64,000 nt of DNA from Bradysia coprophila (lineage: Eukaryota; Arthropoda; Insecta; Diptera; Sciaridae), in NCBI RefSeq assembly GCF_014529535.1, contig NW_023503584.1:4138832-4202831 (forward strand), given 5' to 3'. The translations under genes and the position numbers were made by a program. This document shows positions 50,401-61,500 of this stretch, piece by piece (within the stretch, counting starts at the first letter, position 1; each line of letters starts with the position of its first letter). The notes beneath the pieces are model-generated. The model was not told the origin of the DNA. It was given only the letters and a program-made list of their open reading frames with translations, and did not search any database.

Positions 50401-53400
50401 GTTATTTAAAGTACATTAAATGGGGGAGATGGTTTCTATATTGGATGGTTGTAGTCGTGGATTCTATAGAAAGAATTTCTTTGAACATCAAAATATTTTT
50501 TGACAATTTTGAATTTTTCTATTAGCTCGGCATGTTCGATTGATAAAATATCGATTATTTCCTTAACCTGTTACAGACGGAAATGTGACCAGTATTACTA
50601 TTGGGTCTATTACTTCAATCGATCAAATTATTTTGAATCTGTTGATTTCAAATCTTGTACTTCAATTATTTAACATGCATTTTACAGTATATAAAGGACC
50701 ATATTACCCAGAGCTTGTCATTATTTTTGTCGTCGTTATCGACAACAGATGAATAGCCGTATGTGACAGGTTAAGATCGGTTATCGATATTTCCAAAAAG
50801 GTAATTTCAATCGAATTTTTTATCGATAATCGGTGCATTCAACACGGTGATAAATTACTATTTCATCCTTTATTTCTCAACTGAAAAATAAATGGACCTA
50901 ATTTACTACAAGGACTCTTTTCGAGAAAACATTTTCCAAATTATACAAAATTGATCGAAATAGTACATTTTGTTACAAGTGATGAAAAGTTGATTTTTCG
51001 GTACTAGTCGTCCTAACGAGGCGGAGCCGAGTGGGACAAGCTTAAGACGTGTACCGAAAAATTCAGCTTTCATCACGAGTCACAAACGACGGTTTTTGTG
51101 CTTGAAAACTGAAATGAGACCAAACCACAACACCATTAACATAGAAATCACTCTACAGCCGTTTCAACAACAAAGCATGTACACTTGATTCCGGCCGGAA
51201 AAATATATATGAAAATCCATTTTCGGCCGGAGAGAGCGTCCGATATAGTTATTTGTATGCTTGCTAAGAGGACCGAAAGTAAAGCTGTCAATTCGCGGGG
51301 CGAAAGCTTTCGCTTTCGCCCCTTGAATTGACATTTCTTTACTTTCGGTCCTCTTAGCAAGCATACAAAACTTAATACGTAACTCTTTCGGCCTACTCAA
51401 TCGATACGTAAATAACTATTTCATGTGTCGGGGCCACGGGCTGCAAACTTCGCACAAGTTGAATCTTTTTACTTTCGTCCCTTGTGATCCAAATAACCAT
51501 TCTTGGCCGCAAATACCTCTCTCTGAGAAGTACAGAAAAATTGAACTTTTCGATCGTAGATGCGTGTCGAAATCCGTCGAATGTCAGTCTTCAAGCACAA
51601 GAACTAGGACCCGAAGGTCTAGGACTAGGACTCATACCTAGGACCCAAAAAGTGCGACTTCTCACACGCTAACAAGGACTTTCAGTCCTATGTACGAAAT
51701 GTACTATTTTTTTGTGGTAAAATCGAGGAAAACATAAGAAAATTTTGGGAAAATGGAAAAAAATCACAAAAATAGTGTCTCATATACTGTGACAACCCTT
51801 CTTATTTTTCCATTAGAAGATGCAGGTGACGAACAGACACTATGGCGATTCACAGATATCATGCACTCCTTCATGGTTGTTTTCAGAGCACAGTGCGGTG
51901 AATGGATTGAAACTATGTTTTTGTGCTTGCAAGTGGCTAGCAATCGTACAGTATGCTTTATCTACTACTTCATTTTGGTTACCGTCGGCAGTTTTCAAGT
52001 AAATTGACTGATAAATTCATCACTAAATTTTAAACTTATAATTTTCTTCTTCTGTAAGATAATGCACATATTTACTGCGTTGTTGTTCACCAATGACGAT
52101 TCAACAGCCATATCAACGAAGAAGTCGCAAAGATTGTTTCAGAAAACGGCAGAACCCAAAGAGAAATTTCAGTTACAACCATTTTTGAAGGAAAAATTAC
52201 TCGAACCGAGTGTGAAGAAAATTTACGGTGAGTTTGTGAATAGCGGCGTTTAAATAAAATCTAATTTTTGTATCCACGGTAGACGAATATAAACCTAAGA
52301 AAGACATTGAGTCGGTTGGTGAAAATCAAACCGCTAAAATGGTAACAAAGGCGCCAATAGAAGATGACGTCAGTGAATCCATCGACAACACAGACACATC
52401 TATTCCGATCGAGCCATCATCTACGAATAATCAACCTTTCAGTTTGAAACGCGACAAAAGAAAATATTTCCAACACTGCGTCACACTGGGTATACTTGCG
52501 TCCAGTTTCTCTTTAGTAAGAACAAATAAACGGACCGACGAAACATCATCATGCGAGTAAATTAAATTATTTTCTTAAAGGCAGTGGAATATGGTATCCA
52601 CGCTGATTCTCAACCAACTCTTCTGATGGTTTCTCTGTATATTGATTTTCTGTTCATTGGACTTTTGAGTATAGAAGTTGTGACGAAATTAGTCGCACGT
52701 GGATGGAAATTGTGCATTACAGACATTTGGTATTGGGTTGATTTGTTCAACTTAATTGTAGGTTCTGTCGATGTTACCAGACGTGCAATCGATATTATAA
52801 GGAATTCAATTCCAGATTTCAATCCTTGATATGCTTTTCCAAAGCGAAGCGATAGCAGTGCTTGCATCCCTCCGACCACTATCTTTGGTGTCGCGGTTCC
52901 ATGGACTGAATATAATCACAAATGCTATACTCAAACAGATGTGGTTCCTTGTCAATACACTCCTAGTTTGTCTGGCATTTTGGTTAATTTTTGCTATAAT
53001 GGGAGTGCAATTGTTTGGTGGAAAATTCTATACCGTACGTTTCAACCGAATAAAGAAAAAGTGAATTTTTGTAAAAAAAAGGGTTTATTGCAGTGTGTGG
53101 ACGAGAATGGTATTAGAGTGGAATCAGTCGAAAATCGGACAGAATGCAATGAACCATACCATTGGGTAAATGCATTTATGAATTTCAATGATGTGTTCGA
53201 CTCGTACTATAGTCTACTGCAAGTTAGCTCGTTTAAAGGTTGGATTCAAATAATAAGTAATGCTGTGGATTCAAGAGTAAGTCATTGTTACCACCCCGAT
53301 AAACTTATTCTACTCCTCCTATTGCCGACAATTAGAGCAATGAAACAAATCATATCAAAACTAGTGTGAAGAATCACTTTCAACAATTATATGTTTCAGG

Positions 53401-55010
53401 ATGTACACACTCAGCCCATGGATGAGGTCAACATCTACATGTTCTTTTACTTTGTCATTTTCGTTGTATGCGGTGTTTTCGTGTGTACAAACGTAATTGT
53501 TGGAATGCTAGTTCAACATATGATGCATTTCGGTTCATTGACTCAATTGCTGGAAAGATCCAAATCTAAGTCAGATGAATCGAAAGACAAAGATGCCACT
53601 GATCAGGTATGATCAACCAAAGTATCTTAATCGAGATCTTAAATTTCTATTTCTCTTCATAAACAGAATCCATCCTATTCGAAATTCGACAGTTTTGTGC
53701 GGAGTCGTGCGTTTGAACTTATTGCACTTGGATCTTATATTGTCTACATTATAGTATTGATGTGCGATCACTACCATATGTCATCGGAATCTAACGATGC
53801 TTTGAATTACATTCATCTCGTTCTAAGTATTGTCCTTATTATCGAAATCGTTGTTCGAGCATCTGCGTACCGTAAAGAATTTGTCAACAATTCCTGGAAT
53901 CGGTTCGACGTGGTTTTACTCATTTTTGCAATAATCGGTAAGTTGATATAGACAGTGGAAAAGTTGAGAAAACTAATTATTATTACCTACCCCAAGCGAA
54001 AGTTAACCATTACATAGCTGTTTGCCCCCTACGAAAATGATCCATTACATAACGAATATTTTTGGGTAATTTTATGTGAATTCCTTTGTAATATTAAACT
54101 TTCGCTTGGGGCAAAGTATACGCATGCAAATGAATATTCATGATTCACACGGTGAAACCAGCTATTTTCACAATTCTAGACATATTCCGTGAAATTAAAT
54201 TTCTTCTTGCAGATCACGTTTTCGCAGATATGACTGCCAAATATTTCGTTTCTACATCGTTACTGCGAGCTGTGAGGATCGGCCGCTTCAATGGACTAAT
54301 TGCGTCATTCTCAAAAAGTCTGGCACGATGTGGAAAGGTGATCACCAGAACGTGGAATACAGTCTCAATGCTGTATGTGCTCCTGCTGTTGGTCATTTTT
54401 GTCTATTCATTGATCGGAATGGTTTTGTACCAAGACGAGAAAATCGAATTCGGTTCTGTTGACATCCTCAATTTTGAAACATTCGGACACAGCGTTATAT
54501 TAATGATTCAAGTGAGATTTGAACTAATGGAAAACGTAATTTATGGACGAAACTCATAGTAAACGTTTTCTTTCCCAGATGAGCACTGCAGCCGGTTGGG
54601 ACGGTTTATTAGTGCAATTATCTGAAAAGCATGCAGTATCTGCTACTCTGTACTTACTGTCTTTCTTATATATTGTGTCCACAATTCTTTTGAACGTAAT
54701 GCTGGTGATTGGTTTTGAATTCTACAAAGAGCTAACGTCCGTTGAAGATGAACGGCAACAGTTAAAAACAGATGATTTGAACGATTTCAACGAAAAATGG
54801 AAAATGTTCGCTCAAGACAATCTTAAGTATGTAACGCAAAATCGTCTCGGTGATTTCTTCAGATCGCTAAATGAGTCGTCAGCATTGCGTCCTGCTGAAT
54901 TTGACGAAAAAGAATTTGCATTGTTGGGCGTCGACACGAAAAAAGAAAACAATTACAATCGATCCGCGTTGTTAGTTGCACTCAACAGAATGCGTTTGAA
55001 TAAACACTAA
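41475..55010 (+). CDS. Divergent four-domain voltage-gated sodium channel (para/Nav1-like paralogue)
   Basis: Nineteen exons, all in phase: 41475-41573, 46874-47014, 47408-47607, 47660-47788, 47848-48056, 48097-48525, 48598-48764, 49012-49185, 49788-49962, 51817-51998, 52059-52227, 52283-52515, 52581-52757, 52816-53034, 53094-53276, 53400-53606, 53667-53937, 54213-54511, 54579-55010; 1364 residues against about 2100 in para. Homology to para runs from '[16 protein letters not shown]' to the C-terminal EF-like region. Pore residues form the sodium filter D-E-K-A: D327 (ITRDFWE), E603 (CGEWIE), K949 (FKGWIQI), A1226 (STAAGWDG). Domain II S4 is intact (R512, R515, R518, R521, K524). Domain I keeps R201 and K204 only; domain III has A842, A845 and S851 where Arg is expected; domain IV has G1149, A1152 and S1155 after three Arg. 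The MFM inactivation site reads QLL (1011-1013). Linkers are very short and the tail ends without an IQ motif. Lys in domain III excludes a DSC1/Nav2 (DEEA) origin. No stop or frameshift was found, arguing against a pseudogene. Confidence 0.93.
42716..44213. mobile_element. 1.5-kb composite foldback element in channel intron 1
   Basis: Terminal inverted repeats of about 120-135 bp: 'ttacatgactagggataaaa' ... 'aaattttgttgatccgag' (42720 on) is mirrored by 44092-44213. The left repeat is itself a hairpin around 'gaggcgaagccgaggtc'. Nested inside are a second inverted pair ('gcatgtcgaaaaccgtactt'-like words at 42846-42930 and 43130-43215), arrays of TGATCAC words in opposite orientation on the two sides, and two GC-rich direct repeats. 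Confidence 0.75.
43521..43819. repeat. Two direct copies of a 140-bp GC-rich module
   Basis: 43521-43660 and 43681-43819 share 'gacgatgc-agagaaaaaa', 'taagttaccaacaccgttcc', 'cggctcgcattgcggccctc', 'ggggcaatgggccggatcgc' and 'taaaacgctttttatgtg' with very few differences. GC content is far above the surroundings. Confidence 0.85.
50563..50774 (+). mobile_element. piggyBac-type MITE copy in channel intron 9
   Basis: TTAA at both ends (50563-50566, 50771-50774). The terminal repeats are 'cctgttacagacgg' and, reversed, 'cctgtcacatacgg'. The interior is as in the copy at 58880-59085. Confidence 0.85.
51250..51369. repeat. Near-perfect 120-bp palindrome in channel intron 9
   Basis: 'gtatgcttgctaagaggacc' ... 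'gtcaattcgcggggcgaaag' pairs with 'ctttcgccccttgaattgac' ... 'ggtcctcttagcaagcatac', centre near 51309. Confidence 0.85.
53990..54112. repeat. Inverted repeat (MITE) in channel intron 17
   Basis: 'ccccaagcgaaagttaa' at the left end and 'taaactttcgcttgggg' at the right end. The interior has two 'cattacata' words. Confidence 0.7.
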
Positions 55011-55178
55011 CGATTCCACTGCAACTGGTGGGTACAGATATGGTCTATAAAAAGGTTCTATTTAACTCAATTCAATTTTATTTTTGCACGCTATGAATGA
55101 CACTACCGCAAAGTGTTTTCGTAATTTAATTTTACTTTATCATTATGTTAGAACACAGATCTGCCAAACAGAATGTTA

Positions 55179-55184
55179 AATAAA
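55179..55184 (+). terminator. Poly(A) signal AATAAA of the channel gene
   Basis: AATAAA lies about 170 bp after the stop codon, the first one in the 3' flank. Confidence 0.5.
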
Positions 55185-55912
55185 GATATGAAAAATGATT
55201 GCGTTTTATGTCTTCAAATTGGACCACGGACCCTTAAATTCGAATCAGGTCTGCAACCAGTTCTGACAGTTGATCGGGTAATGGAATACTAAAATCATTG
55301 AAGGAATCGAGTGAAACGAAGCGCAGGTAGGAAGATTTACGCGCCTCTGTTTTTTTTTATCTCAGTATGAATACTATGGCCAATTGTAGATTATCTAAGT
55401 CAGCAGCGTGAAATAGGGGTAGCGTTAGAGTAACCTTTGTTCCTGACAATTTTTCCTCTCAAGTACTTTAAATAACACTACGGCCAGACAACCTTTTCGT
55501 CAAAACCAATCTTACAGGAGAACTTGTCCTTTATAGTCACTTTCCAATAGCATTTTCGATGAGACAGTTATAGGTGCATCAGGTATTTAGTATGCTGTGA
55601 GGTCAAATTACCCCTCGATATGTCTCCACCACCCTTCGTTAGTATTGTGAGTAGTTTTTGTCTTCCTTCGATATTGTACTAACAATTCGTAGTGAAGACC
55701 TTTTAAAGTAGTTATTTAAACTCACTACACACACCAAACTCACCAATAACTGTCCCACTCCCATTATTAAAAAAAAAAAAAAATTGTAAGGCGGCTGCAA
55801 CGGATCGACAGACATTTACAAGATTTATCTCTAATCCTGGTTTTATGCCATAAATTCATGTGGCTACACTGACTCTTCACACAAATTTTTGAATTTTTGG
55901 AAGCATTTAGAC

Positions 55913-56826
55913 TAGGGAATGTAACCGGGAAATTAAAAACCGGGAAAAACCGGTTAACCGGTTTACCATTTCCCGGGAATTTTTTTTGTCATTTACCGGT
56001 TAACCGACCTTCAAAAATTGAATGATTTTTTCATTTTTCCTTTGCAATAATACTTTGAATTGAATTATTCTTCTAGTTGCATTTAAGCATTACATCTGAT
56101 TTGAACTCGTTGTGAACATTTTCATCACCTTTTCATCGTAAATTGCAACTCAAGGTCAGCCCTAGGCTAAGAAAAAAGGATCAGTTTTGCGTTGCTGAGG
56201 TGGACATGCTGTAATTTCTATTGTAATCGAATTTTCACCACAGGCTAAACAAAAGAAAATGCAGCATAATTGTCGATCTGAGCAACGCAAAATGTCTCAT
56301 TCGTTCTTAGGCTTAAGTTTGCAACTCCGAAATTGCTAGGAATTCTACAGAATTCGAAGTTTAGAATATCGGGTTACTACATCTTTAAGAAACCAATTGA
56401 AATAACGTCCATCAAAAATTCAAGAAAACAGTTCAATAAGGAGCTTACCTTTCATTTATTTCCTTTTTCAGGATAGGAAAAAATGCAATTTTTACACTGT
56501 TCAACAGAAATTTTGAAATTAGCTCACACGATCGATTTCCGATATTTCTGATGAACTGTGTAGATATGGAATTCTTTATCATCCTGAAAAATGCAAATAA
56601 AGGAACGGTAAACTCATTTCTGAAGGGCTTCGCGAGCACAATAAGCCACTTAGTAGGGGTAGGATAAAAGCATTTGCCATCGGTGCAAGTTACAAACTCC
56701 CAACTCATCCAAAAAAAATGTCTAAACGAGTACAGAATGTACTATTCATTTCCCGGGAAATTTTTTCTCGTTTACCGTTATTCCCGTTTCCCGGTTTTTC
56801 AAAATCGACGGTAAATGCATTCCCTA
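55913..56826 (+). mobile_element. Non-autonomous hAT-type element, copy 2 (914 bp)
   Basis: TIRs tagggaatg ... cattcccta. The 8-bp target duplication 'atttagac' is at 55905-55912 and 56827-56834. It is nearly identical to 21813-22730 over the whole length, differing by small indels (for example a 4-bp deletion near 56205), which indicates recent activity. Confidence 0.93.
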
Positions 56827-57013
56827 ATTTAGACGGTTACATTGTATGTAAATCATGTAAACGTAACAGTTTTAGCTGTTCGACGGGATCTGAAAGGATC
56901 CCATCTCTAATTAGGGAAATTTAGTATTTTTGAGAGGGGAAGTCGTAGTTTTATTCACACGGATTATAAATGCAATCAACTTTTGTTAATACGAAGGGGA
57001 TAATGCTCGAGCA

Positions 57014-57165
57014 GGCACTTTAGGCACGCCGGAAAGTGCTAAGGGGGTCGAGGAATACCTCCATGTAAATTTCTAAAAATCAAAAGTCAAATTTTTGATT
57101 TTTAGAAATTTATTTGGAGGTGTTCATCGACTCTCTTAGCACTTTCCGGTGTGCCTAAAGTTGAC
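57014..57165. mobile_element. 152-bp hairpin MITE
   Basis: 'actttaggcacgccggaaag' ... 'aaatttctaaaaatcaaaa' pairs with 'tgatttttagaaatttattt' ... 'ctttccggtgtgcctaaagt', with a loop of a few bases near 57085. Confidence 0.8.
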
Positions 57166-57386
57166 AAGTCACAATAACCGGCAACGTGTGATCGTTGCTG
57201 TACCTCAAAAATCTGTTACTTGGGGCTCCTTTTGTACAGATTAAATCGTCTCGAACGATCCATTGTACAATTTATTGTAATATTCCGAAAAAAACCGCTT
57301 AAATACATCTAACGTATTCTAACAATAAATTCACTACTCACTAGCAGCCAACGCGTCTCTTCCATCCAGAACTTAAAATAAAAAAT

Positions 57387-58300
57387 TTAAAATATTGTAA
57401 TATCCTGTAACGGCCATATGCGGCACATAGCACGACTACGAATTAATCCCTGCGGTATCGGTCCATAAAACCTCGAATCGGAACTGTTCCCCGAATTGTC
57501 GCCCTCGATCCAAACGTGTCCGCGAGGAACCACAACAATTTTACTGGATAAAATTGTCGTTGACGATTTATCATCCGTTTGGTCAACGGTTGAATTGCTG
57601 TCGTTGTTTGTGAATGGATTTAAATGGATCGGGGTGAGAATTTTGTCGCCCGGCAAGCCAATGACGCGTTTGCATATGTTTTGCTTCGGATTGTTGGGAT
57701 TTTTCGCTATGATTATGTCGTTGCGCGATATTCGTTGCAGGCGTGGGCTGATTCGCTCGGTGATCAATATATTGTTCGAACGTAGAGTTGGTTCCATGGA
57801 TGGTCCCGAACACTAATAAAGAAAGAAACGAAAATAGTTATTCGACATTAACACAAGCATTCATGGGCAGGTCAGGTTCTGGTTTTATGAATCTTCCTAC
57901 AAAGAATGTGCGGGGCAGACGAATATTTATGGATCGTTGCTTCAGACAACCATCTGTCTAGGCTCTAGCACAAAGAAGTAGTGTCTGCTAGCGGTTAGCT
58001 TCTACCTCGTCAATTCGAAAGACTGAATGACAAACTGCCTAGTATCTTACACATCGTTCAGAAAAATCTTCTCATCTCTCTATCTGCAGTATGGGAATAC
58101 AAACATAGACTGAGCCTCGGCCCTGGATTCCACGAAGCTCCCTGACTATTTACAAATCTGTTTTTGCGAAGCGAAGGCCTAATATATCAATGACTTACGA
58201 TCACAAAATCACCGATGTACTCGAATACACAATGTGTCCAGCAGCCGTACTGAATGACATATCCAAAAACGCCGATAGTCTTTGCAAAACGCTTCAACAT
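57387..58300 (-). CDS. IMMP1L: Mitochondrial inner membrane protease subunit 1
   Basis: Exons (minus): 58300-58199 and 57812-57387; 175 residues (human 166). This S26-family peptidase removes intermembrane-space sorting signals from proteins in the inner membrane. Exon 1 encodes the conserved '[18 protein letters not shown]' membrane anchor. Exon 2 begins CSGPSMEPT, with the catalytic Ser39 and the substrate-pocket Met40. The general base is K82 in '[12 protein letters not shown]'. '[20 protein letters not shown]' is the family's C-terminal signature. The intron (57813-58198) shows nothing else. The start lies about 290 bp from the FOCAD start on the other strand, so the two probably share a promoter region. 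Confidence 0.95.
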
Positions 58301-58593
58301 TTCACAATTTTCTTCTCACAAAACTATAAGCACAGAATCACTCACTGGCACGCACATATCGAAGAACGAAGAAAGTCCGTCAAACTTTTCGAATTCTGGT
58401 TTCGAATATTGTATACCGCACATGCACAATCAGCTGATTGTTGTGTTCGTGTTTCGTTTCTTTCCTTTTGAAGTTTGACATTGAGTTTGGTGTTTGTAAA
58501 CAGTAGTGCAACGAGACTGTGTGCTGTATAAAAATATTTGAAAAACCGGCAACTGTTGTGATTCAGGTCTCCTAACTTAAATCGGTAACAAAG
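58301..58593. promoter_or_regulatory. Likely bidirectional promoter region (IMMP1L / FOCAD)
   Basis: A 293-bp gap separates two divergent start codons. No TATA box with convincing spacing was seen. The bidirectional role is inferred from geometry only. Confidence 0.4.
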
Positions 58594-61500
58594 ATGGATG
58601 AATTGAAGTATCTCACCAATAAAAACAACATCCAGCAAGTAACCGTCGGTTTGCAGAAATTATTGAAGGCAATTCGTGCTGTAAAAGCACAGGGCACGAA
58701 AGACAATCAAATCAAGGAAATTGACTTCCTGCGAGAACTCTGCACGTCAGAATACTCGAATTTAAGTTTGTTAGCTCACCAGGCATTCGTACGGCTGGTT
58801 GAAGATGGGACAATTGAAGCTGCCGCCTGTTTGTCAATGTTTATGACAATGTTGCCGAACACTAAGTAAGAGATTGAGGTTAACCTGTTACATACGGCAA
58901 TCATTTGACCAGTATTATTATCGGGTGTATTACTTCCATCGATCAAGTTATTTCTAATCGGTTGATTTCAAATCTTGTACTTCAGTTGTTTTAACATAAA
59001 TTTTACTATCTAACGGACCATATTAACCAGAGATTGTCATTATTTTTCTCGTCGTTATCGATAACAGCCGTATGTGACAGGTTAACTTAGATTTATGTCA
59101 ACTCTGATGCAGCTGCAGTGACGGGAAGAAATATCAGCTGAAGTCAATCGAGACTTTGGATTGGTTTGTAATGAAATTTCTGCATTTTCCAGATACAATC
59201 AATACACTGCAGTAACTGAAGGAATCGTTGATCTACTCTTGTTGGATCTGAAACGACGTGGTGCACTAGTGGAACCAGCGAAAAATTATACTTGTCCGTT
59301 CGGTTTGAAAGCTCCACAGCATCCGATCATAACGTTGATGCAGAAGAATGAATCCAGCTTGGGTGACCTGACCAACAAAATAAACGGAATATGCAACCAT
59401 CACGACAATGGGTACGTCTAACATAAGTCCACTCAGCCCATTCCCAGCAATGATTTTCCAACTTGATTACAGAATTCGGCAACACAGCATTGAATTCCTT
59501 CGGCCGGTGTTCCTGTACACTTTGTGTAATCCAACCAGCATACCGGACTCAATAACCATCTGGACATGCTTGCTATCGCATGTGAAAAAGTCAAGCAAAG
59601 CTAAAGAGTTGGTGGATGAAATTCTGTGCTATCGGAAGACAAGCTCGGCAACGGCAACATTAACGACCAGTTTATTGCTCAGTGATGCTATAACGATTAT
59701 GGTGGCCCATGGTAACGTCAAGATGGCCGTTCAGTTTTCGTTTTATCTAACTGCAGTTTTGAACGATTTGGTAACGTGTGGCTATGATCCCAGACCTGGT
59801 TTCAGGATTATTCGACAGGCAATAAGTGAAATGAAGCCTGATCGTTTGACGTGTGACCTGTTGCTCATTTTACTGAACCATTCGCTGCATAATGTTTCGC
59901 CTGTTTACCTACCTGATGTCGTGCGGTTGTTAAAGGTACGGCTCCATTTTTTTCACAGTTCGCTTAACGTCGCTGATTTCAATTGCATTTTCTTGTTTCT
60001 TAAAGCTTATTTTTCTTCAAATTTACCAGCCTCTGATGATGATAGCTTAGCTATTGAAACCGGTTGGGAAAAATAAATAAGTTTTAAGTGCAATTTAAAA
60101 TAAAAAAAAGAGTTTTAATTGGCTCAGCCCCTTTACGTTAAAGCTTATCATAATTACAATGGATGGAGGAAACCAAGTGACACGGGCCATGATCTTGGAC
60201 GGACTAATTGTTTGGATCGCCAATTTTAGTTTAGTTCCGGCAGATGGATTGCATGAGATAAAGGAATTGATAGATTTCATCATAAAACCGGATGGACGGG
60301 TTCATCTTCCGATTGAGTCCGCCGACAGCAAACACGTTTGTAACGTTCAATTCCATCATCCGTCCGTAGCGATCGGATATCAATTGGCTACATTGTCTCA
60401 TCGGATCGATAAGGACATTCACGATAGGGATGGAAAATATTTGAAAGAATTTCTCGATTCTGTTCAAGTACCATCGCAACAGCGATTTGGCAACCAAATT
60501 CAATTATTTCTGCGTGGGATTTTCCTGAATGACAAACTGCAAACGCGTCTTCGTCTGCAAGTTTTGGAGATTTTGCTTAAACTTGTTAAGGACGACCAAG
60601 ACGTGGCCACTGGACTACTGCTTCCTGTGTTATTTAAATTGTCGAGGGAGAAAGAGCCGATCGTGCAACTGGAATTATTGAGAGGACTAACTCAATTTGC
60701 CGTTGTCAAGGTAATTGTCGTTAAACGTATGAAAGCAGTTGATTGATGGAAATGATTGAACCTTTGGGTGGGTTTTCGGTTCGGATAAAAATAGTTTAGA
60801 AAGATTTGGGTTCGGTTAAAAGCACTCTAATATGAAAATGCCTGGGGTTTCGGTCAAAATATTCAAATCAAACTATTTACCACAGGAAAACATCCCAACA
60901 ATCTTAAACACTTTAAATTCGATGACTTCTGGAATATTGCGGTCCATATCGTTGGACTTATATCTCAGACTATGGAAGCAGGAAGTAAGATCTACCAAAT
61001 AATCCAACACAAACTTTCGATTGATTGTTGATTCCTCAATTAACAGAACCGAACGTACCCGTTCTTGCACAAACTGCTTCACAGTTCAAAGGAAAAGGAT
61101 AAAGAATCGAATGAACTGACCATAGCGAAGGCCTTTACAATCAAAGAGATCTGTGAATTAAAGTAAGTTCAAATGACCAGACACCCATTGAAGACACAAA
61201 TGGATTTTTGAATTTCCCAAACAGACCAACGCAACACGGTACGGATCTGGTCGTTCATCTGTCGAATATTTTGAATCATAGTTCTGGATTGGAGGGAGAA
61301 ACATCGACAACATTGGCCATTGAAGCGATTATCATCTTATGCAACAGTCACACAGTGAATATTGCATCTACGTGGAAGGCTTTGAGCCAAAAATTCGACA
61401 ACGAGAACCGCAAGCGACCGACAATCACGCTCTGTAAATTCTTCGGTCAGGTTCCATTACTGCGTAGCCCAACCCAGGAATATGACCAACTTTATACCGA

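Larger units (their letters stand above)
55011..57386. other. Intergenic region with a hAT MITE and a hairpin
   Basis: After the 3' UTR of the channel gene, the only supported features are the hAT copy (55913-56826) and the palindrome at 57014-57165. 55200-55900 shows nothing recognisable apart from a poly(A) run near 55770. Confidence 0.5.

Noticed and set aside
52758..52815. Apparent frameshift and stop between domain III S3 and S4 of the channel
   Set aside because: A 58-bp GT-AG intron (52758-52815) restores the frame and the S3-S4 homology, so the gene is not broken here.
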